Origin: Tenuifilaceae bacterium CYCD | Lineage (GTDB): Bacteria > Bacteroidota > Bacteroidia > Bacteroidales > Tenuifilaceae | Length of the DNA stretch: 64,000 bases | NCBI GenBank assembly: GCA_036322835.1 | Contig: AP027304.1 | Span: 3,720,001-3,784,000, forward strand | Reading direction: 5' to 3' | Part shown: in pieces, positions 19,498 through 27,943 of the stretch | How positions within the stretch are numbered: position 1 is the stretch's first letter | Layout of the letters: every line of letters starts with the position of its first letter | The notes under the pieces: generated by a model | What the model was told of the DNA's origin: nothing | What the model saw: only the letters and a program-made list of their open reading frames with translations | Database searches by the model: none | Translations under genes and position numbers: made by a program

Positions 19498-19522
19498 GTA
19501 TCAAAAATTTATCAAATATAGT

Positions 19523-20662
19523 CTATTTGAAAAACGAAAGCACCTTATCGCAAATAAAATTAAGAGTTGCCTCATCCATCTCGGTATGCATTGGTAATGA
19601 AATAACCGTATTGGCAAGAAAATCCGAAACTGGATAGTCGAAATTTCCATTAACCGATTTATAGGGTTCAAACGCTTTCTGTTTATGTAACGGAACTGGG
19701 TAGTAAACCATTGAAGGAATTCCAAACGATGCGAGATGCTTAATCAATTCATCTCTATTCGTATCTATAACTTTAAGTGTATACTGATGGAAAATATGAT
19801 TGCTCCATTTTACGCGATTGGGAACTACCAAGCGTGAGCACGATTTCAATTTTGAATCGTAGTAATCTGCCGCCTTGATTCTTGCTGAATTATACTGCTC
19901 AAGATACTTGAGTTTCACATTCAGAATTGCAGCCTGAATGGTATCCAATCGCGAATTTACGCCGATTCTATCGTGATGGTAGCGTACCTTCATTCCATGA
20001 TTTGTAATGGAGCGAATCTCATTAGCCAAATCGTCATTATTGGTAAATAATGCACCGCCATCGCCATAGCAACCTAAATTCTTTGAAGGGAAAAACGATG
20101 TTGTTCCAATATCACCAACAGTTCCCGCCTTTGCCTTTGATCCATCATTCAAATAATAATCAGCACCTAAAGCTTGCGCAGTATCCTCAACTACATATAT
20201 ACCATGCTTTTTGGCAATTTTCATTATCTCATCCATGTTAGCGCACTGTCCAAAAAGATGAACGGGTATTATGGCTTTTGTTTTAGGCGTGATGGCCTCT
20301 TCCAATTTTTTTGTGTCAATTGTAAAACTTAATGTATCAACATCAACTAAAACAGGAACCATTCCCAGAAGGGCAACAACCTCAACGGTTGCAATAAATG
20401 TAAAATCCGGAGTAATAACCTCATCTCCAGGTTTTAACCCTAAAGCCATCAGCGCAATTTGCAGAGCATCGGTGCCATTTGCACAACCAATAACATGCTT
20501 TACACCTAGGTACTTTGCTAGGTTATCTTGGAATAAGCCAACATCTTTTCCTTTTATAAAGGCTGTTGAATCAATAACCTGTTGAATAGCAGAATCGATC
20601 TCAGGTTTTATCTTGAGATATTGACCTTTAAGGTCACACATCTGAATATTATTGTTTTCCAT
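19523..20662 (-). CDS. wbpE: DegT/DnrJ/EryC1 sugar aminotransferase (WbpE-like)
   Basis: A 379-residue PLP-dependent aminotransferase. Features in order are CANGTDALQIALMALGL (cofactor phosphate region), EDTAQALGADY with the ring-stacking Asp, and the Schiff-base lysine in TSFFPSKNLGCYGDGG. The N-terminal IQMCDLKGQYLKIK is typical of the WbpE/WlbC group, which aminates the 3-keto sugar. It is the first gene of the Wbp-type unit and lies 49 bases after the stop of rny, across the rny terminator. I could not place its own promoter. Confidence 0.92.
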   Translation of the reverse strand: MENNNIQMCDLKGQYLKIKPEIDSAIQQVIDSTAFIKGKDVGLFQDNLAKYLGVKHVIGCANGTDALQIALMALGLKPGDEVITPDFTFIATVEVVALLGMVPVLVDVDTLSFTIDTKKLEEAITPKTKAIIPVHLFGQCANMDEIMKIAKKHGIYVVEDTAQALGADYYLNDGSKAKAGTVGDIGTTSFFPSKNLGCYGDGGALFTNNDDLANEIRSITNHGMKVRYHHDRIGVNSRLDTIQAAILNVKLKYLEQYNSARIKAADYYDSKLKSCSRLVVPNRVKWSNHIFHQYTLKVIDTNRDELIKHLASFGIPSMVYYPVPLHKQKAFEPYKSVNGNFDYPVSDFLANTVISLPMHTEMDEATLNFICDKVLSFFK

Positions 20663-20679
20663 ATCAATAAAAATGAAAG

Positions 20680-20702
20680 CAAAAAGCCTGCATTCGCAGG
20701 CT
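20680..20702 (-). terminator. Intrinsic terminator of rny
   Basis: On the minus strand AGCCTGC and GCAGGCT form a seven-base stem (20685-20702) with a four-base loop and a trailing T-rich tract. It starts ten bases after the rny stop codon and marks the boundary between housekeeping genes and the polysaccharide locus. Confidence 0.88.
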
Positions 20703-20711
20703 CAAGCTTGT

Positions 20712-22247
20712 TTACTTAGCATAACTTATGGCTCGAGTTTCCCGTATGACCGTAATCTTGACCTGTCCCGGGTACGTCATTTCATCCTGAATCTTTTTGG
20801 CTATCTCAAATGAAAGTTTATTTGCCTCCTCATCAGAAATTTTTTCACTTCCAACAATTACGCGCAATTCTCTACCGGCTTGAATTGCAAATGTTTTAAG
20901 GACTCCAGGATAAGACAACGCCATATCCTCCATTTCCTTTAAGCGTTTTATATAGGACTCTACAACTTCGCGACGTGCTCCTGGACGTGCACCCGAGATG
21001 GCATCGCAAACCTGAACAATTGGAGCAAATAGGGTTGTCATCTCTACCTCGTCGTGGTGAGAACCAATGGCATTGCAAATCTCAGGCTTCTCTTTATACT
21101 TTTCGGCCAATTTCATCCCCAAAACTGCGTGTGGCAATTCTGGCTCATCATCGGGAACCTTACCTATATCGTGTAACAACCCTGCACGTTTCGCCACTTT
21201 AGGATTCAAGCCCAACTCCGATGCCATGATAGCGCAAAGATTTGCCACCTCACGGGAGTGCTGCAGTAGATTTTGTCCGTAAGAGGAGCGGTACTTCATT
21301 TTACCCACCAAACGAATTAGTTCAGGATGCAAACCATGAATACCCAAATCTATTGTTGTACGTTTACCAACCTCTACAATTTCGTCTTCAACTTGCTTTT
21401 GTACTTTTTGAACTACTTCCTCGATACGAGCAGGGTGAATTCTACCATCGGTAACAAGTTGATGCAAAGCCAAACGGGCAATTTCACGACGTACTGGATC
21501 GAATGCAGAAAGAATAATCGCTTCAGGAGTATCGTCAACAATAATTTCAACACCAGTTGCAGCTTCCAAAGCACGAATGTTTCTACCCTCACGTCCAATT
21601 ATTCGTCCCTTAATCTCATCGGAATCAATATTAAATACGGTAACCGAATTTTCAATAGCAGCTTCTGTGGCTACTCTTTGAATAGTCTGAACAACAATTC
21701 TTTTTGACTCCTTAGCAGCAGTCATTTTAGCCTCATCAACAATTTCGTTGATATAAGACATTGCCGAAGTTTTAGCTTCAGCCTTGAGTGATTCAATAAG
21801 TTGTGTCTTGGCATCCTCTGCCGAAAGTCCAGATATAGATTCTAACTTTTCAACCTGTGTCTTATGCATCTTATCTAACTCCTCAGACCGTTTATCTATT
21901 AACTCCATCTGAGCATTTAGATTTTCGCGGATAACATCAACTTCCTTATGTTTACGTTGTAATTCTTCAATTTTCTGAGTAATTACAACCTCACGCTGCT
22001 TAATCTTATTTTCGGCTTGGGCTATTCTCGAATTTTTCTCTGTGATAACCTTTTCGTGTTCGGTTTTTAATTGCAAAAACTTTTCTTTTGCCTGTAAAAT
22101 CTTTTCTTTTCTGATTACCTCAGCTTCGGTTTCTGCCTCCTGAATAATCTTAGTTTTTTTGCTCTCAAGCAGCTTGCTCCAAAGCAAATACGATAAAAAC
22201 CCACCCAGTATAAAGGTTGAGGCTGCTATTATAATTGTGAATCCCAT
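20712..22247 (-). CDS. rny: Ribonuclease Y
   Basis: A 511-residue membrane-anchored endoribonuclease that initiates mRNA decay. Domains in order: an N-terminal membrane helix (residues 3-24), a long charged coiled coil to about residue 190, a KH domain with [15 protein letters not shown], and an HD domain with [10 protein letters not shown] and [14 protein letters not shown]. The C-terminus [17 protein letters not shown] is the conserved Rny ending. It follows zapA and a 6S-like RNA on the same strand. Confidence 0.98.
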   Translation of the reverse strand: MGFTIIIAASTFILGGFLSYLLWSKLLESKKTKIIQEAETEAEVIRKEKILQAKEKFLQLKTEHEKVITEKNSRIAQAENKIKQREVVITQKIEELQRKHKEVDVIRENLNAQMELIDKRSEELDKMHKTQVEKLESISGLSAEDAKTQLIESLKAEAKTSAMSYINEIVDEAKMTAAKESKRIVVQTIQRVATEAAIENSVTVFNIDSDEIKGRIIGREGRNIRALEAATGVEIIVDDTPEAIILSAFDPVRREIARLALHQLVTDGRIHPARIEEVVQKVQKQVEDEIVEVGKRTTIDLGIHGLHPELIRLVGKMKYRSSYGQNLLQHSREVANLCAIMASELGLNPKVAKRAGLLHDIGKVPDDEPELPHAVLGMKLAEKYKEKPEICNAIGSHHDEVEMTTLFAPIVQVCDAISGARPGARREVVESYIKRLKEMEDMALSYPGVLKTFAIQAGRELRVIVGSEKISDEEANKLSFEIAKKIQDEMTYPGQVKITVIRETRAISYAK

Positions 22248-22276
22248 AATTAATTTAGTTTATAGTTAATATATAT

Positions 22277-22473
22277 AAAAAACCCGCATTACACCTTAAT
22301 TTTATGTAGAAACCCCAATTCAACATGGGTGGAGAGGCCATCTGTGTCAGACTTCCAACGTCCCAACAGGAATCCCGAACTAGCGGTAAAAAGGCCTGTC
22401 TTTGACAGACAAAGTCCTACTCCAAGTTTAGTAGTGTTGAGTTTCGCAAAAATATTAAGGCAATAATGCGGGC
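22277..22473 (-). ncRNA. ssrS: 6S-like RNA between zapA and rny
   Basis: The non-coding interval after zapA can fold into one long closed rod on the minus strand. Terminal arms CCCGCATTA (22464-22472 read in reverse) and TAATGCGGG (22283-22291) pair perfectly. They are extended by a second seven-base helix (22454-22460 with 22294-22300) across a small internal loop, and followed by a T run that completes a terminator. The closed stem, a length near 190 bases and the location just after zapA match 6S RNA, which binds RNA polymerase holoenzyme. No TAnnTTTG promoter was found, so it may be processed from the zapA transcript. Family assignment rests on structure and context, not on alignment. Confidence 0.72.
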
Positions 22474-22477
22474 AATA

Positions 22478-22786
22478 CTATTTAAAAGAACTTAAGTTAT
22501 GCTTTTCAATATAAGAGCCTAGCCATTCATCCAATTCCGACAACTCGTCAATTACAGGTGCATTATCGAATTTTCCTTCACACTCAATAAGTTTAATCAC
22601 AAATTGCAAGGCAGCCATCGCCAAAAAATCCTGAACATCCTTATCGGTGTAGCGTTGCTTATACTGAAGAACCTTATCGTTAATCAACTTTGCTGCTTTA
22701 CGGATCTTTTCCTCATCGGATCTATCTATCTTTAAAGGATAGTATCTGTCAGCAACATTTACTTTAATTGAAAACTTGTCCTCCAT
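22478..22786 (-). CDS. zapA: Cell division protein ZapA
   Basis: A 102-residue ZapA-family protein that bundles FtsZ filaments at midcell. The N-terminal strand region KVNVADRYYPLKIDRSDE and the following EKIRKAAKLINDKVLQYKQ helix match the ZapA fold, and the C-terminal half is a coiled coil. It lies 16 bases after the small coiled-coil gene with which it shares a promoter. The downstream 6S-like RNA is the same arrangement as in many other bacteria. Confidence 0.92.
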   Translation of the reverse strand: MEDKFSIKVNVADRYYPLKIDRSDEEKIRKAAKLINDKVLQYKQRYTDKDVQDFLAMAALQFVIKLIECEGKFDNAPVIDELSELDEWLGSYIEKHNLSSFK

Positions 22787-22802
22787 CTAAGCAATTCTAG
22801 GT

Positions 22803-23096
22803 CTATCTGTTTAATAAAGCAATACATTTGTCAATTTCCCGCACCATACGGTTAACCTTAATTTTAGCCTCGTGCACTTCGGCATCGGATGCCTCAACCG
22901 CCTTAGCCAACTTTAATCGAGAATAACGTTCTTCAAGCTCTTCAAATGCCAACTCTTTGGCTTTAAGTTTATTTTCTAAATCAGCCTTCTGAGTTTTCAA
23001 TGATTCATTTTCCTGTTTCATCCTCTCATAGGCAAAAACAAGTACCTGAACTTTTTGTTTAATTTTGCTATTTATTTCACTTAAATCAACGTTCAT
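22803..23096 (-). CDS. Small coiled-coil protein co-transcribed with zapA
   Basis: A 97-residue, highly charged protein, almost entirely predicted helix with heptad-like spacing (residues 12-75). It ends with MVREIDKCIALLN, a pattern often seen in the small protein encoded just ahead of zapA in Bacteroidota. It has no signal peptide or enzyme motif. It starts at an ATG 18 bases after a well-spaced promoter. A role with ZapA in division is inference from the operon. Confidence 0.85.
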   Translation of the reverse strand: MNVDLSEINSKIKQKVQVLVFAYERMKQENESLKTQKADLENKLKAKELAFEELEERYSRLKLAKAVEASDAEVHEAKIKVNRMVREIDKCIALLNR

Positions 23097-23114
23097 ATCC
23101 CATATAAAGTTCTA

Positions 23115-23145
23115 CAAAATTAATCATTGATTCGTCAAAAAACAA
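23115..23145 (-). promoter_or_regulatory. Bacteroidota-type promoter of the zapA operon
   Basis: On the minus strand TTG (23143-23145) and TAATTTTG (23115-23122) are separated by 20 bases, matching the -33/-7 consensus of this phylum. Transcription would start near 23109, giving a leader of about 13 bases before the ATG at 23096. Confidence 0.75.
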
Positions 23146-23317
23146 ATTATTTGCCCATTATTAAAATCCATCAATATTAGTTTTAAATATGACAAAAACT
23201 TGCAAATAATTAAAGCTGCGAGATTATGACGAATTATTCAATTAACAATCAATCACTTAATAAAAACACTTCCCTACTCACACAAGAATTGGGACTACAC
23301 AATACTTGGAGATTGTA

Positions 23318-23325
23318 TATATTTG
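23318..23325 (+). promoter_or_regulatory. Candidate -7 element of the M23 peptidase gene
   Basis: TATATTTG matches TAnnTTTG and ends 19 bases before the ATG at 23345. The nearest upstream TTG gives a spacing of 26 bases, longer than usual, so the -33 part is uncertain. Confidence 0.45.
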
Positions 23326-23344
23326 AGGCGTTAAATTTCGAGCA

Positions 23345-25063
23345 ATGATTAACTTTTTTCGCAATACGGCTATAGTAGCATTGATTTTAGCTCTTTCTGG
23401 TAGTCTTTTGAATGGTCAATCGGTAAAACTATTCTCCCCATTAGGGCTTTCGCCGGCTATATCAGGTTCGTTTGGAGAAATCCGAACAGATCATTTCCAC
23501 TCTGGAGTAGACTTTCGGACTAACGGAAAAACTGACTATAAAGTTTATGCGTCGGAAGATGGATTTATATCACGAATTAAAGTAAGTTCAGTTGGATTTG
23601 GCAAAACCATATACATTGAACATCCAAATGGACTTACTACTGTTTATGCCCATCTCGGTAGATTCTCAGATAAAATTGCAAGAATTGTTGAAAAAGAGCA
23701 ATACCAAAAAAATTCATTTGAAGTGGAGCTGTTCCCCAGTAGAGATGAGATTGAAATTAAGAAAGGTGAAGTTATCGCTTTTTCAGGAAATTCAGGAAGT
23801 TCGGGAGGCCCACACCTTCACTATGAAATCAGACACACATCTTCGCAAATTCCAATATCTCCATTGAATTACTTTGACAACTGGACGAATGCAGATAATT
23901 CGGCACCAACAATAAACAAAATATATCTATACCAAATAGATAGCATTGGATACATGACAGATAGCCTTAGCAGGCAAAGTCTAAATTTCAACAAGAATAG
24001 AAGTTTCTGCAGCATTACTGACACCATTTCGGCATTCGGACTAATTGGGCTTGGCATTGAATCGTATGATTATGTTAACGAGCAAAGCAATAGATGTGGT
24101 TTTGAAAGAGTATCCCTTTTTATTAACGAACAAAATATTTACAGCCTGAATATAGATTCCTTTGCGTTTGCTGAAACCAAATACGCCAATAGCATAATTG
24201 ATTATTACACAAAAATCACTAGAAATGAAGAAATTGTAAAACTATGGGTTGATGATAATAATAAGTTTAGCGGTCTGAAATACAACAAATCAAAAGGATT
24301 CATCAGTATTGAAGATGGAAAAATCTATAACTTCGTAATCGAAATCGAGGATTTTGCAGGGAACAAAACCATTGCAAAAGGAACTATTAAAGGAAGATCA
24401 TATAAAGAAAACAAATCGATTAGCACAAGACTCAAAAATGCAGAAATATTAGATTACACCAAAGAGCATAAGATTTCAACAGAAAAATATGAGATTTTTA
24501 TTCCCAAAAATGCACTATATCATGATATAACATTTAGTCACAGCATAGATTCGTTATCCTCCAACCACTATTGCATCTACAAAATCAACACACCTAAAGT
24601 CCCCATACACAAAAAGTACACACTGGTAGTTAAACGCCCTAATGTTTCAAAAAATCTCCTTGCCAAAACCTATATTGGTTATATAAATGGTAAGGGAATA
24701 GAGTTTTGCGAAAGCAAAATTACTGATGAAGGCATCGAAGCAACTTGCAGCAAGTTTGGCAACTATACAGTTGTAGTAGATACGCTTTATCCGAGAATAA
24801 TTCCCTTGAATTTATCGGAAAAATCAAAATTATCGCCCGAGAACATAATAAAATTTAAACTTTCCGATGATTCTGGTATAAGTACCTATAACGGTTATGT
24901 AGATGGGAATTGGGTTCTATTTGAATGGGATCCAAAATCGAACCTGCTAACCCATACAATTGATAAACAGCGAATAGCCCAAGGAACATGGCACAAACTA
25001 ATGCTCGAGGTTACTGATAAACTAAACAATAAAGCAAAATATTCCTGCGAATTTTTTTGGTAA
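23345..25063 (+). CDS. M23 family metallopeptidase
   Basis: A secreted 572-residue LytM/M23 endopeptidase likely to act on peptidoglycan cross-links in the periplasm. A signal peptide covers residues 1-24 (cleavage after SLLNG). The catalytic domain spans about residues 30-170, with zinc ligands His52 and Asp56 (HFHSGVDF), YAHL at 101-104, and His157/His159 in GPHLHYEI. All expected ligands are present, so it should be active. The remaining 400 residues are beta-rich without a recognised motif and may bind the wall. The LpxL-like gene follows 28 bases later. Confidence 0.92.
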   Translation: MINFFRNTAIVALILALSGSLLNGQSVKLFSPLGLSPAISGSFGEIRTDHFHSGVDFRTNGKTDYKVYASEDGFISRIKVSSVGFGKTIYIEHPNGLTTVYAHLGRFSDKIARIVEKEQYQKNSFEVELFPSRDEIEIKKGEVIAFSGNSGSSGGPHLHYEIRHTSSQIPISPLNYFDNWTNADNSAPTINKIYLYQIDSIGYMTDSLSRQSLNFNKNRSFCSITDTISAFGLIGLGIESYDYVNEQSNRCGFERVSLFINEQNIYSLNIDSFAFAETKYANSIIDYYTKITRNEEIVKLWVDDNNKFSGLKYNKSKGFISIEDGKIYNFVIEIEDFAGNKTIAKGTIKGRSYKENKSISTRLKNAEILDYTKEHKISTEKYEIFIPKNALYHDITFSHSIDSLSSNHYCIYKINTPKVPIHKKYTLVVKRPNVSKNLLAKTYIGYINGKGIEFCESKITDEGIEATCSKFGNYTVVVDTLYPRIIPLNLSEKSKLSPENIIKFKLSDDSGISTYNGYVDGNWVLFEWDPKSNLLTHTIDKQRIAQGTWHKLMLEVTDKLNNKAKYSCEFFW

Positions 25064-25091
25064 TTACTATTTTTGTCGAAAACAATACCGT

Positions 25092-25982
25092 TTGCTAACC
25101 CTATTCTATTTCATACTATTTCTTATATCAATACTGCTGATTGCGATTCAGCCTTGGGGATTACTGTATAGATATAGCAATGCCATGGCCTACATGCTAC
25201 AGCACATCCTAAAGTACCGGATTAAGGTTACCCGTAATAACCTAAAATTGGCATTTCCCAATAAAACCGAAACCGAAATAAAAGAACTTGAGGATAAGAT
25301 ATACCAGAATTTAGCCGACATTTCTGTTGAAGCCCTTAAAGGTTTTACCATGCTTAATAAGCAAGTAATTAGAAGACATAAAATACTAAATCCAGAATTG
25401 CTGGAACAATATTATTCAAAAGGGCAAAGTATCATTGGTGTTGCAGGTCATTTCAACAACTGGGAATGGGGTGCGATTTCGGCCGGACTTCAGCTAAAGC
25501 ACTACCCCATAGCTATTTACAAGCCAATGAGCAATAAACTCATAGACTGGTTTATGAAATGGAATAGATCGGTACGAGGTACGCTTTTAGCCCCAACCGC
25601 CAGCACCTATGAAACATTTCAAAAATACGAAAACGAAAAATGTATATTTATATTGGTCGCAGACCAAAGCCCCTCAAGATCTTCGAAAGCTTACTGGATT
25701 AATTTTTTTAATCAGGAAACAGCCTGTATTCATGGCCCAGAGAAATACGCTAGAATTTACAACTACCCTGTAATATTTATCGATATTCAAAGAGCAAAAA
25801 GAGGATTTTACGAAATAGAACTTACAACTTTAACCAATAATCCGGCTGATTTACAAGAAGGAGAGTTAACTCAAATTTACATGGAAAAACTTGAAACGGT
25901 AATCCGTAGAAATCCTGAAAGTTGGCTTTGGACCCATAGGCGTTGGAAACATAAAAGGCCAATCGAAAAGCATCTATCTTAA
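25092..25982 (+). CDS. LpxL/HtrB-type lysophospholipid acyltransferase
   Basis: A 296-residue membrane-anchored acyltransferase of the lipid A late-acyltransferase family. The N-terminal hydrophobic helix is followed by KVTRNNLKLAFPNKTETEIK, typical of the family. The active site is the H-x4-E motif in GHFNNWEWG (about residues 117-125). LVADQSPSRS and SWLWTHRRWKHK complete the pattern. The first usable codon is TTG at 25092 and the helix is short, so the true start may differ by a few codons. It could acylate lipid A or an aminolipid. It is probably co-transcribed with the M23 gene. Confidence 0.9.
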   Translation: MLTLFYFILFLISILLIAIQPWGLLYRYSNAMAYMLQHILKYRIKVTRNNLKLAFPNKTETEIKELEDKIYQNLADISVEALKGFTMLNKQVIRRHKILNPELLEQYYSKGQSIIGVAGHFNNWEWGAISAGLQLKHYPIAIYKPMSNKLIDWFMKWNRSVRGTLLAPTASTYETFQKYENEKCIFILVADQSPSRSSKAYWINFFNQETACIHGPEKYARIYNYPVIFIDIQRAKRGFYEIELTTLTNNPADLQEGELTQIYMEKLETVIRRNPESWLWTHRRWKHKRPIEKHLS

Positions 25983-26011
25983 AATACTTTTCTTATTTAA
26001 GAAAATGGTTC

Positions 26012-26019
26012 TATATTTG
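26012..26019 (+). promoter_or_regulatory. Candidate -7 element for the secreted-protein/anmK pair
   Basis: TATATTTG lies 41 bases ahead of the ATG at 26061 and just after the acyltransferase gene. No TTG lies at the right spacing (the sequence there is TTTTC), so support is moderate. Confidence 0.4.
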
Positions 26020-26060
26020 ATGAATAAGAATTTAAGATTAATTCAATAAACCCTATTAAA

Positions 26061-26759
26061 ATGAAAAAGATTGCTACAATTACCCTCATTCTTACAATAG
26101 GATTACTGCTTAATGAAACATCTTTCGCTCAAAAGTACCGTAAAAAAGAAGTCTCATTGATTTCATTCAAGTTGAATATCAATAGTGATTATCGTAGTAA
26201 GATTGAGTCTTATAGCAGTTACTTTAACGAACCTAATAACAAAAAAGCCAACAGGGTTGATAATCAAATTATATACACAGCATGGGATATAATCGGTGAA
26301 AAACTAAGGAACGAAGTTGGTATGGTTATACTTCCGCTGGATGCCTATGGCAAAAAATTCACTTACGACGATTACGGTTTCCCTGATATGGGTATAGCCA
26401 AAGCAATAAATAAAGGACAATCAAAGTATTACCTAAAAATTGATATCGAATTGGGCCCCGAGATCTCTGCAAAATACATCACAAAATCGCATCCCGACTC
26501 AGTCAATCAAATCATTCATTTAAAAGATGATGAAATAAAGCCCAAGTTAACTATATACCTTACTATATATTCCGATAAGGGAATAATCCCCGTTGCAAAC
26601 TGCTCTGGCGAAGTACTAGCAGAGGATGTTATAACTTTAGATAAAAACTTCTTTGATGGTATTATCAACAATACGGTTAATCCCGATCAGATAACGCTCT
26701 ATAACCTCATCGAAAAGGCTTCAAAAAAACTCATCATCAGCGTATACTCTAATAAATAA
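26061..26759 (+). CDS. Secreted protein of unknown function
   Basis: A 232-residue protein with a clear signal peptide (MKKIATITLILTIGLLLNET, cleavage near SFA-QKY). The mature part has mixed alpha/beta character, no cysteines of note and no motif I recognise. Its stop codon overlaps the anmK start as TAATG, so the two are translated together. AnmK recycles anhydro-MurNAc, so a periplasmic role near wall turnover is possible, but this is only inferred from the neighbour. Confidence 0.82.
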   Translation: MKKIATITLILTIGLLLNETSFAQKYRKKEVSLISFKLNINSDYRSKIESYSSYFNEPNNKKANRVDNQIIYTAWDIIGEKLRNEVGMVILPLDAYGKKFTYDDYGFPDMGIAKAINKGQSKYYLKIDIELGPEISAKYITKSHPDSVNQIIHLKDDEIKPKLTIYLTIYSDKGIIPVANCSGEVLAEDVITLDKNFFDGIINNTVNPDQITLYNLIEKASKKLIISVYSNK

Positions 26760-27844
26760 TGGCCTTTTCAGAGGATCAAATGCAAACATCCTATATTTGT
26801 GTAGGAGTAATGTCGGGTACCTCGCTGGATGGGCTAGATATTTGTCTTTGCAAGTTCATTTGCGAAACCAACCATAACTGGAAGTATTCGATTGTAAAAG
26901 CAGACACACGTCCCTATCCAACACAAATTAAAGAGCAACTTGAAAATGCACCAAATCTAAACGGTGAACAACTCACACACCTCGATTACCAATACGGACA
27001 TTGGATAGGCAAAACGGTAAGTGCCTTTCTTCAGAATGCAAAAGAGAGGCCGCAATTCATTGCCTCGCACGGACACACAATTTTTCACAATCCACAACAC
27101 GGGTATACTCTACAAATTGGTAAAGGATCTGCCATTGCTGCACAAACAACTATTCCCTGCATATCCGACTTCAGATCGTCAGATGTTTGCAAAGGAGGTC
27201 AGGGTGCTCCTTTAGTTCCAATAGGAGACAAATTGCTTTTTTCGGAGTACGATATCTGCTTAAACCTAGGCGGAATAGCCAACTTAAGTTACGACAACAA
27301 TCAGAATCAAAGAATTGCTTACGATATCAGCCCATGCAACATGCTTCTCAATTGTTTAGCAGGTATGGTAGGAAAAGAATTCGATAAGGATGGGGAGATT
27401 GGGAAATTAGGGGACATTGATTCTGATCTCCTAACCAAAATGAATTTGCTAGATTACTATAGTTTAGAAAATCCAAAATCGCTTGGTAGAGAATGGTTCG
27501 AGGGTAATATCCTAAAATTGATAAATGCGAGCAAATGCTCTACCGAAAGCAAACTCAGGACATCATACGAACACATTGCAGCACAAATCACCAACGTAAC
27601 CAATAAGGTAAAAGGAAATACGCTACTTATCACGGGTGGCGGAGCTAAAAATAGTTTTTTGATAGATTTAATTATCAATAAATCAACAAAAAAGGTAATC
27701 ATTCCCGATGCTCTTACGATTGATTTTAAGGAAGCATTAGTATTCGCCTTTTTAGGTGTTCTATATAAAGAAAAACTGAATGGCGCGCTAGCCAGTGTAA
27801 CCGGGGCGAAAACAGATTCAATTGGTGGCTGCTTATACTATTAA
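26759..27844 (+). CDS. anmK: Anhydro-N-acetylmuramic acid kinase
   Basis: A 361-residue sugar kinase that opens and phosphorylates 1,6-anhydro-MurNAc during peptidoglycan recycling. The diagnostic GVMSGTSLDGLDICL is at the N-terminus, with SHGHTIFHNP, the catalytic-Asp segment ISDFRSSDVCKGGQGAPLVP and LITGGGAKNSFLID for ATP. It is cytoplasmic. It follows the secreted-protein gene with a TAATG overlap. The start could also be the internal Met eight codons later. Confidence 0.96.
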   Translation: MAFSEDQMQTSYICVGVMSGTSLDGLDICLCKFICETNHNWKYSIVKADTRPYPTQIKEQLENAPNLNGEQLTHLDYQYGHWIGKTVSAFLQNAKERPQFIASHGHTIFHNPQHGYTLQIGKGSAIAAQTTIPCISDFRSSDVCKGGQGAPLVPIGDKLLFSEYDICLNLGGIANLSYDNNQNQRIAYDISPCNMLLNCLAGMVGKEFDKDGEIGKLGDIDSDLLTKMNLLDYYSLENPKSLGREWFEGNILKLINASKCSTESKLRTSYEHIAAQITNVTNKVKGNTLLITGGGAKNSFLIDLIINKSTKKVIIPDALTIDFKEALVFAFLGVLYKEKLNGALASVTGAKTDSIGGCLYY

Positions 27845-27904
27845 TGAATTCATTTTATCAATCCGAATTAAACTCTTTAAATCAAAATTTATCAAAAAAA
27901 TATT

Positions 27905-27912
27905 TAGGTTTG
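27905..27912 (+). promoter_or_regulatory. Candidate -7 element of the C69 dipeptidase gene
   Basis: TAGGTTTG fits TAnnTTTG and ends 31 bases before the ATG at 27944. No TTG is present at the usual spacing upstream. Confidence 0.4.
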
Positions 27913-27943
27913 TCATTCCGATAATTTTAAAAACTTCAAAACT

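Noticed and set aside
21327-21707. A 126-codon plus-strand frame inside rny
   Set aside because: Antisense to the conserved KH and HD regions; low-complexity Asn-rich text, so a shadow.
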